A stretch of 5,079 bases of DNA from an uncultured Bacteroidales bacterium (lineage in GTDB: Bacteria; Bacteroidota; Bacteroidia; Bacteroidales; UBA932). Shown here one piece after another: positions 1 to 4,125 of the stretch. The DNA lies in assembly GCA_934678915.1 (NCBI GenBank), contig CAKUSF010000138.1:1-5079 (forward strand). The letters run 5' to 3'. Each line of letters starts with the position of its first letter. The stretch's first letter is position 1. The position numbers and the translations under genes are program-made. A model generated the notes under the pieces. That model saw nothing but the letters and a program-made list of their open reading frames with translations, was not told the DNA's origin and did not search any database.

Positions 1-299
1 ACGATGATCAGCGGGGTGATGACAGTCAGCAGGCCGAGCCACTTCCACTTGGAATGCGGTGCGAGAGCATTCATGGCCCCGAAGGTGCTGAGATGGGTTT
101 TTCGTCCGATCACAGACTCTGAAAAGAGAATCGGCAGGGATAGGACAAAGGAGCAGACGATGTAGATTAGGATGAAGGCTGCGCCTCCATATTCCCCGAC
201 CATGTAGGGGAATCTCCAGATGTTGCCGAGTCCTATTGCGGATCCAGCAAAGGCCATGATGACGGCAGCGCGACTGCCGAAGTTCTCTCTGTTTGACAT
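1..299 (-). CDS. NSS-family (LeuT-like) sodium-dependent transporter, N-terminal fragment
   Basis: The first 99 residues of a sodium-coupled inner-membrane symporter of the neurotransmitter:sodium symporter (NSS) family, whose bacterial members import amino acids or related solutes. The family signature is clear at residues 19-31 (GSAIGLGNIWRFP), the unwound part of TM1 that binds Na+ and substrate in LeuT. It is followed by the conserved GEYGGAAF (35-42), TM2 (about 41-60) and ESVIGRKT (61-68). The start of TM3 runs off the window at base 1, so the rest of the roughly 450-residue protein is missing. The ATG at 297-299 gives the normal short cytoplasmic N-terminus of bacterial NSS proteins. 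No Shine-Dalgarno sequence and no convincing TAnnTTTG promoter are visible upstream, so it either has its own weak promoter or is read through from folA, 176 bp upstream on the same strand. The substrate cannot be told from this fragment. The family call is firm. Confidence 0.93.
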   Translation of the reverse strand, partial: MSNRENFGSRAAVIMAFAGSAIGLGNIWRFPYMVGEYGGAAFILIYIVCSFVLSLPILFSESVIGRKTHLSTFGAMNALAPHSKWKWLGLLTVITPLII

Positions 300-401
300 A
301 TTCAATAAGTTCGTTTTATTTGTACACGGCCTTTTGGGGAATGCCGGTTTTTTTCTGTTTCGGGTGCTTCGGTAAGCTCTGCGGCCACTCATATTGTTCG
401 T

Positions 402-464
402 AGCGAGATCGGTCGCTGAGCCTGTCGAAGCACCGTGCTTGTGGTTCGACATGGCTCACCAACC
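402..464. repeat. REP-like imperfect inverted repeat (CTTCGACAGGCTCA family)
   Basis: The intergenic region between folA and the transporter contains a compound palindrome. The left arm at 411-433 (GGTCGCTGAGCC, then TGTCGAAGCAC) pairs with the right arm at 435-464 (GTGCTT, then TTCGACATGGCTCACCAACC). The tip AAGCAC-C-GTGCTT is perfect; the right arm has an extra GTGG and one extra A. A small side hairpin, AGCGA/TCGCT (402-406 with 413-417), overlaps the left arm. Bases 410-431 recur exactly, in inverted orientation, at 2494-2515. From general knowledge, repeats built on TTCGACAGGCTCA are scattered through intergenic DNA of many Bacteroidota. Calling it REP-like, meaning dispersed and hairpin-forming, is inference. 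It lies just past the folA stop, where a transcript hairpin would form, but no U-run follows. Confidence 0.72.
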
Positions 465-475
465 ATCGATGTGAC

Positions 476-1000
476 CTAAAATCGTCTTCTATAAACTTTA
501 AATTCGTAAGTATAACCAGTTTCAGGATCCGTGGCGACTGGAGTAGAGGACTCCACCTCCCAAATCTTAGGATCGATCACAGGGAAGAAAGTATCTGCCT
601 CCTTAATCGTTGTGTGAACGTGAGTTATGTAAAGCTTGTCCACCGTAGGAAGCGCCTTGCGGTAAGTCTCTCCGCCACCCATGATGAATATTCTCCCTGC
701 CACTGCATCGCTCTCATCCGCTCCGGCAGCTCTTTCCGCCAATGAATATGCTTCCTCAAGGTTGCAAGCCACAATTATACCCTCTGGTACATCATTCCAT
801 GTCCGCGAAGAAATCACGATGTTCGTCCTTTTGGGAAGCGGTCTGCCTATCGAAAGAAATGTCTTGTAACCCATCACCACAGGGTTTCCGGTGGTCGTCC
901 GCCTGAAATACTTCATGTCTTCGGCAATATGCCAGAGCAGGTCATTGTCTTTCCCGATAGCCCCGTTGTCCGCAACTGCCGCAATGATACACTTTTCCAT
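476..1000 (-). CDS. folA: Dihydrofolate reductase
   Basis: A complete 174-residue dihydrofolate reductase, which reduces dihydrofolate to tetrahydrofolate with NADPH in the cytoplasm and is the target of trimethoprim. The fold is recognisable throughout: IIAAVADNGAIGKDN (5-19), LLWHIAEDMKYF (21-32) with the catalytic acid D28 (E. coli D27), VVMGYKTFLSIGRPLP (41-56), substrate-binding R58 (E. coli R57), NADPH-binding IMGGGETY (106-113) and LYITHVHTT (123-131) with T126 (E. coli T113). The segment 83-101 is longer than in the E. coli enzyme and rich in Ala, Asp and Glu. L22 stands where E. coli has P21. The ATG at 998-1000 puts the first beta strand at the usual place; no Shine-Dalgarno sequence is seen, which is common in Bacteroidota. 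It is transcribed divergently from the winged-helix gene. No thyA lies in the window. Confidence 0.96.
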   Translation of the reverse strand: MEKCIIAAVADNGAIGKDNDLLWHIAEDMKYFRRTTTGNPVVMGYKTFLSIGRPLPKRTNIVISSRTWNDVPEGIIVACNLEEAYSLAERAAGADESDAVAGRIFIMGGGETYRKALPTVDKLYITHVHTTIKEADTFFPVIDPKIWEVESSTPVATDPETGYTYEFKVYRRRF

Positions 1001-1019
1001 AAACCAAAACTGTTTTCGG

Positions 1020-1033
1020 CTGTAAAGTTACAG
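1020..1033. promoter_or_regulatory. Perfect 14 bp palindrome over the folA -7 element
   Basis: CTGTAA-AG-TTACAG is a perfect dyad with 6 bp arms around a 2 bp centre. It covers the proposed -7 element of the folA promoter, where a bound repressor would block transcription. The symmetry is seen directly; an operator role is inference, and no regulator gene is identified. Confidence 0.35.
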
Positions 1034-1053
1034 TTTTTTACCATATACTCCAA
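1023..1053 (-). promoter_or_regulatory. Predicted Bacteroidota-type promoter of folA
   Basis: Read on the minus strand, TTG (bases 1053-1051), 20 bases, then TAACTTTA (1030-1023). This matches the Bacteroidota -33/-7 consensus (TTG, 17-23 bases, TAnnTTTG) except for the last base. It would place the start of transcription near 1015-1017 and give folA a leader of roughly 15 bases. The same 20-base spacing occurs in the promoter of the divergent gene. Confidence 0.5.
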
Positions 1054-1121
1054 GCAGAAAATGAACAAGTTGCAGTCCCGTCACAGTGCTGGAGGCCTCG
1101 GAGGTGCTTTAATTTGTAATG

Positions 1122-1206
1122 TCGGTGCGCCAAAAGTCTGTTTCTACGCACGAAAGCCACCTGTTAGACATTCGGTGCGTGAGACCTTTGGTCTTGCGCA
1201 CGAGAG
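1122..1206. repeat. Two 35 bp hairpin units 50 bp apart
   Basis: Unit A (1122-1156) and unit B (1172-1206) both begin TCGGTGCG and end CGCACGAAAG or CGCACGAGAG, with exactly 17 bases between. They agree at 24 of 35 positions, and almost all of the agreement is in the ends. Each can fold through GTGCG/CGCAC. In unit B the stem continues (GTGCGTGAGACC with GGTCTTGCGCAC, 10 of 12 pairing, TTT loop). In unit A the inner part is mostly loop with a weak AAA/TTT pairing. The right-end motif appears a third time at 1247-1257 (ACGCACGGAAG), 51 bp beyond the copy in B. They occupy the middle of the 307 bp divergent region, upstream of the winged-helix gene promoter. Function is unknown. Confidence 0.6.
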
Positions 1207-1223
1207 GGAAATTGAATCGAGCT

Positions 1224-1249
1224 CGTGAGTAGGATAGGGGCTATTCACG
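1224..1249. repeat. Third short hairpin in the divergent region
   Basis: CGTGAGTAG (1224-1232) pairs with CTATTCACG (1241-1249) at 8 of 9 positions, leaving an 8-base loop GATAGGGG. It continues the roughly 50 bp spacing of the two hairpin units to its left, but its arm sequence differs, so it may be a degraded or unrelated unit. It ends 9 bases before the proposed -33 element of the winged-helix gene. Confidence 0.45.
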
Positions 1250-1258
1250 CACGGAAGA

Positions 1259-1289
1259 TTGGATTTCAGGTTGTCAAGACTTATCTTTG
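1259..1289 (+). promoter_or_regulatory. Predicted Bacteroidota-type promoter of the winged-helix gene
   Basis: TTG at 1259-1261, 20 bases, then TATCTTTG at 1282-1289, a full match to the TAnnTTTG -7 consensus of Bacteroidota. Transcription would begin near 1294-1297, leaving a leader of only about 11-14 bases before the ATG at 1308. This supports that ATG as the start. No Shine-Dalgarno sequence is seen. Confidence 0.6.
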
Positions 1290-1307
1290 CGGTAAAATCG
1301 TTCAGCA

Positions 1308-2348
1308 ATGAATCCTGTCACCGCAAGACTTTTGAATCAGCAGTTGGTTTGTCCTCAGTTCACGAGACCGGAGGAGGTAGTCTCGTGGTTCGGGGCGATG
1401 CAGGGACAGGAGTATCGGATGGTGCGTTGGGCGGTGGCTATGCGCACCATGAGACCGTCCCTCAAAGCGTTCGAAAAGGCATTCAACGAGGGGCGTATCA
1501 TTCGCACTCATCTGCTGCGATGCACTTGGCAACTTGTTGCAGGAGAGGATCTTGGCTGGATCCTTAGCCTTTGTCGCGCGAAAGCGATTTCTGGGCTCCG
1601 AGGCTGGATGACGGCCAACAGGATCTTTATTCCAGAGGAAGAGCAGGAGAGGATTTCGGGAATATTCGAGGAAACATTAAGCGTCAAGAGAAGTGTTCAG
1701 AAGACGGATTTTGCCGCAGCTCTTGCCGAACGTGGAATCACGATGGACGACCATCGGCTGTCCTATCATATTCGTCTAGCAGAACTTTCGGGGCTTCTTT
1801 GTAGTGGAGACCTTCACCCGATGAAAAGTACCTACTCCCTTGTCAGGGAAAAAATCAAGATGCCTTTGAATATGTCTGAGGAGGATGCATTGGGAATGCT
1901 TGCGCGGAAATATTTCCGAAGCCACGCTCCGGCCACTTTCGAGGACTTCCTTTGGTGGTCAGGCTTGAATGTCAGCGACTGCCAGAAGGCGATTGAAATC
2001 ATTGGAAACGAACTGGTTGAAGAAACTTGGAAAGGTCGGAAGTTCTATATTCACAAATCCTGCCGCTCCAGAGGTTTCCGCTCAGGAACAGTTCATCTGA
2101 TTGCACCGTATGATGAATATCTCATTGGCTACAAGAGCCGTGATGTCGTCCTTCCTCCTAAGCATTCGCATAAGGCTCATAGTAACAACGGAATATTCCA
2201 TCCCATCATCGCTCTTGATGGTGAGATTGTCGGTAATTGGTCCCCGACTTCCAAGGATGGCGGCTTTGAAATATTCAAGCCCGGCATTTCCATTCCAGAG
2301 GATACCCTCACCACCCGCTTCAAAGTTTACCAAAGATTCGCAATGTAG
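1308..2348 (+). CDS. Winged-helix protein of the AlkZ/YcaQ (HTH_42) DNA glycosylase-like family
   Basis: A 346-residue protein of the HTH_42 family (formerly DUF1006), cytoplasmic with no signal peptide. Characterised members AlkZ and YcaQ are DNA glycosylases that remove bulky alkylated bases and unhook interstrand crosslinks. Family landmarks appear in order: RLLNQQL (7-13), PEEVVSWFGAMQGQEYRMVRWA (from 21 to 42), IIRTHLLRCTWQLV (64-77), DLGWIL (81-86), the winged-helix middle region, and the C-terminal HLIAPYDEYLIGYKSR, NGIFHPIIALDGEIVGNWSP block. Q32-G33-Q34 sits where AlkZ has its catalytic Gln-x-Gln. Q75 replaces the His usually seen in the R-x-TWH motif, which might alter substrate or activity. 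Length is near the family norm. It is transcribed alone, divergent from folA, with its own promoter. The family call is strong. DNA glycosylase activity is inference, since most homologues are untested. Confidence 0.85.
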   Translation: MNPVTARLLNQQLVCPQFTRPEEVVSWFGAMQGQEYRMVRWAVAMRTMRPSLKAFEKAFNEGRIIRTHLLRCTWQLVAGEDLGWILSLCRAKAISGLRGWMTANRIFIPEEEQERISGIFEETLSVKRSVQKTDFAAALAERGITMDDHRLSYHIRLAELSGLLCSGDLHPMKSTYSLVREKIKMPLNMSEEDALGMLARKYFRSHAPATFEDFLWWSGLNVSDCQKAIEIIGNELVEETWKGRKFYIHKSCRSRGFRSGTVHLIAPYDEYLIGYKSRDVVLPPKHSHKAHSNNGIFHPIIALDGEIVGNWSPTSKDGGFEIFKPGISIPEDTLTTRFKVYQRFAM

Positions 2349-2358
2349 CTCGTTGAGT

Positions 2359-2367
2359 CTGTGGTTG
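2359..2367 (+). repeat. Left copy of 9 bp flanking direct repeat
   Basis: CTGTGGTTG, ten bases after the stop of the winged-helix gene. It is identical to 2453-2461 on the other side of the palindromic element, as a target-site duplication would be. Confidence 0.5.
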
Positions 2368-2452
2368 CTTAGGTAAGCTCAGAGGTATTCCCCTTCCCGC
2401 AATTTTTGTTACGTGAAAAATTCGGGAAGGGGAATACCTCTGAACTCCTCTA
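2368..2452. mobile_element. Palindromic MITE-like element or very long hairpin
   Basis: Bases 2379-2399 pair without mismatch with 2423-2443 (21 bp). After one bulged C (2400), 2401-2407 pair with 2416-2422 (7 bp), leaving the 8-base loop GTTACGTG. Outside this core the similarity continues more weakly: the 16 bases starting at 2370 and the inverted 16 bases ending at 2452 agree at 12 positions. The right end abuts a 9 bp direct repeat whose other copy ends 2 bp before the left arm. No coding capacity. It lies between convergent genes, so it could also act as a transcription barrier in both directions, but neither side of the stem is followed by a U-run; the T and A runs are inside the stem next to the loop. 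The hairpin is certain from sequence; mobility is inference. Confidence 0.55.
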
Positions 2453-2461
2453 CTGTGGTTG
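2453..2461 (+). repeat. Right copy of 9 bp flanking direct repeat
   Basis: CTGTGGTTG, directly abutting the right inverted-repeat end and identical to 2359-2367. Bases on both sides of the two copies differ, so the match is exactly 9 bp. Confidence 0.5.
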
Positions 2462-2493
2462 ACTGCTGAGACTGATGATGCCACATCCTGTAC

Positions 2494-2515
2494 GCTTCGA
2501 CAGGCTCAGCGACCG
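2494..2515 (+). repeat. Second copy of the REP-like core
   Basis: GCTTCGACAGGCTCAGCG followed by ACCG: 22 bases identical to the reverse complement of 410-431, with mismatches immediately outside on both sides. Unlike the first site it has no clear inverted partner within the intergenic region, so it may be a solo half-element. Confidence 0.75.
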
Positions 2516-2539
2516 GACGGGCCTATATCAGCGACCGGA
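2506..2539 (+). repeat. 12 bp direct repeat extending the REP-like core
   Basis: TCAGCGACCGGA occurs at 2506-2517 and again at 2528-2539, a period of 22 bp. The first copy overlaps the 3' end of the REP-like core, so the second looks like a partial duplication of it. It ends 24 bp past the stop codon of the DUF1963 gene. Confidence 0.55.
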
Positions 2540-2563
2540 TTACCTTACAGAAATTGGTTTGCC

Positions 2564-3202
2564 TTACAGTGAATGCAGGAAGCCGAAGGCGTGATTCCAG
2601 TTTTGGAAATCGAGATCGGCTTTGCTCATCAAGATGTTAAACATTCCGGAGTCGTAGAAACGCATCTCAAGTTCATCATTCTCATCGAGTTGGAGAAGGT
2701 TGACTGCATCCGGAAACGTTTCACTGAGCTCCTCGAAGTACGGTCGGCCAAGCATTTTGAAACCATCATCATTGTCTTCGCACTCAGAAAAATCTATGGC
2801 CATTGCAGGCTCAGCCAATTCCTGCTCCTCATCGTCCACAAGGATGCACGAATTGAAAGTCTCCATGTTTATCTGCTTTGCATACTTTACCTTGACGGCT
2901 TTTTTGGGCCAACGTCCAAGTGGAAAATGCTCTGGAGATTCATAGCCTATGAAATCATCTATGGCAGCGAAGAAGTAAAGCATCCCTTCGTGCGGAAGAA
3001 GTCCGTCTTTGTCGAATGGCGCAATGTCTGCGCAGTCAATCTGACAGATGAATGTGAGAGGATATTCATAATCCATTCCGTCCTCATCCGTTACATTCAT
3101 CATCGGGTACTCCGCCTGAGGCGGCAGGTCAGGATTGCCCCACCATTTACTGCAACAGAAAAGGTTGGATTCCGTTTTTCGAGTTTTAATGCGGATTGCC
3201 AT
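2564..3202 (-). CDS. DUF1963 (YwqG-like) protein
   Basis: A 212-residue acidic, soluble protein of the DUF1963 family, typified by Bacillus YwqG, with no established biochemical function. Seen in order: SKWWGNPDLPPQAEYP (18-33), which matches the family opening S+xGGxPxLPxxxxWP; PLTFICQIDCADIAPFDKDGLLPHEGMLYFF (from 48 to 78); and near the end NLLQLDENDELEMRFYDSGMFNILMSKADL (from 167 to 196). Only about 17 residues precede the SKWWG motif, fewer than in YwqG, so the N-terminus is short. No other ATG lies upstream in frame before a stop near 3244. No signal peptide, so it is expected in the cytoplasm. It is probably the last gene of the GH97-EEP run, starting 32 bp after the nuclease stop with no promoter of its own visible. 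The family call is good; the role is unknown. Confidence 0.8.
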   Translation of the reverse strand: MAIRIKTRKTESNLFCCSKWWGNPDLPPQAEYPMMNVTDEDGMDYEYPLTFICQIDCADIAPFDKDGLLPHEGMLYFFAAIDDFIGYESPEHFPLGRWPKKAVKVKYAKQINMETFNSCILVDDEEQELAEPAMAIDFSECEDNDDGFKMLGRPYFEELSETFPDAVNLLQLDENDELEMRFYDSGMFNILMSKADLDFQNWNHAFGFLHSL

Positions 3203-3234
3203 GATTTTCAGAACTTTGTAGATTGAAAATATTC

Positions 3235-4110
3235 CTAGTTCTTAGGAATAATGACGGAAAATTCAGAGACAACAGGATAATGATCTGAAATGTACTTTAT
3301 TCCGTACTTATCCTCACTGACAACCTTAAAAGTGTTCGCCTGCGCGTTGCGGTAGAAGATGTGGTCTATCATGACAGGTTTGCTGCCCTTTCGTCCGAAA
3401 TCATTGAAGGAAGGAGTTTTGTCAGCTTTCTTGACAGTCTTGGCAGATTCTTTCATGTAGGCAGCCAAAGGCTTCAGTGCTTTATTTTCGCTGGTTGTGT
3501 TGAGATCCCCGCTCATGAACACCACAGCCATGTCTCCAGCAATCTCCTTGATTTTCTCTACCATCAGAACTGAACTTTCATGACAGGCCTTGGTTCCAGT
3601 GTTGTCAAAGTGGGTGTTGAAGTAGAACACTATCTGCCCTGATTTGCGGAAACGAAGTTTTACCCAATTGGTGCTCCTGACATATTCAGCATCCCATCCT
3701 TTCTTCTCCGGAGTCTGATCCTCGTTCAACCAGAATGTACCGTAGTCCAAAAGTTCGAACCTGTCTGCGCGGAAGAAGATAGGGTTAAAACTGAACTCAG
3801 ACATCTTGTTTATGGTGCCTGGCTTTGCGGTGCCGTCAATCATGATGTACTTTGTCAGGGATTTCAACATGAAATCTTTCTGGCCAGTGGTTGCTTCCTG
3901 AAGTCCGAGAATGTCAGGATGGTATTTCTTGATGACCTTAACACATCCTTCCTTGCGGCTTTCCCAATTGAATTTGCCTGTGTCTGCAGGGAACTGGATC
4001 CTGATGTTGAAAGACATCACGCTGGCTTTCTCCACTTTGGCATAAGCATCGGTCCCGAATAGCGTCACCGCCATTGCGACTAGCATGAACAACAATAATA
4101 CTCTTCTCAT
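3235..4110 (-). CDS. Secreted endonuclease/exonuclease/phosphatase (EEP) family hydrolase
   Basis: A 291-residue protein with a Sec signal peptide (MRR, hydrophobic 4-19, likely cleavage after AYA at 24) and no lipobox Cys, so periplasmic or released. The mature part is one EEP domain, the metal-dependent phosphodiesterase/phosphatase fold shared by DNase I, sphingomyelinases and inositol phosphatases. The whole active-site set is visible: N35 in SFNIR, E72 in LGLQEA, H167 in FNTHFD, D202 and N204 in SGDLNTT, D249-H250 in MIDHIF, and D276-H277 in SDHYPV. It is therefore predicted to be active. The substrate (nucleic acid, phospholipid or a sugar/inositol phosphate) cannot be fixed from sequence. 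It begins 15 bp after the GH97 stop, so the two are very likely co-transcribed and translated together, with the DUF1963 gene following. No Shine-Dalgarno sequence is visible before the ATG at 4108-4110. Confidence 0.9.
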   Translation of the reverse strand: MRRVLLLFMLVAMAVTLFGTDAYAKVEKASVMSFNIRIQFPADTGKFNWESRKEGCVKVIKKYHPDILGLQEATTGQKDFMLKSLTKYIMIDGTAKPGTINKMSEFSFNPIFFRADRFELLDYGTFWLNEDQTPEKKGWDAEYVRSTNWVKLRFRKSGQIVFYFNTHFDNTGTKACHESSVLMVEKIKEIAGDMAVVFMSGDLNTTSENKALKPLAAYMKESAKTVKKADKTPSFNDFGRKGSKPVMIDHIFYRNAQANTFKVVSEDKYGIKYISDHYPVVSEFSVIIPKN

Positions 4111-4125
4111 AATCCAAACACTAAA

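Noticed and set aside
327..354. CGGC/GCCG hairpin followed by a run of seven T on the plus strand, terminator-like
   Set aside because: The stem is only 4 bp with a 12-base loop, and no plus-strand gene ends upstream of it. On the minus strand it would lie in the transporter leader with no U-run after it.
365..384. A 20 bp stretch matching 17 of 20 bases at 2366-2385, the left end of the palindromic element
   Set aside because: A match of this quality is expected about once by chance in a window this size, and the palindrome itself is absent at 365.
929..1228. A 99-codon plus-strand open frame starting inside folA and running across the divergent region
   Set aside because: It starts antisense to folA, passes through the hairpin units, has no recognisable motif and no promoter; likely chance.
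1001..1307. Possible small RNA or tRNA gene in the 307 bp divergent region
   Set aside because: No tRNA cloverleaf or T-loop consensus and no terminator were found. The hairpins present are short and are reported as repeats only.
1302..1804. Several short overlapping frames on both strands across the winged-helix gene
   Set aside because: All lie inside the 346-codon frame that has family motifs from end to end, so they are shadows; no frameshift is needed to explain the gene.
2573..3226. A 217-codon open frame on the plus strand opposite the DUF1963 gene
   Set aside because: The minus-strand frame carries recognisable DUF1963 motifs; the plus-strand translation resembles no family and has no promoter. 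It is an antisense shadow.
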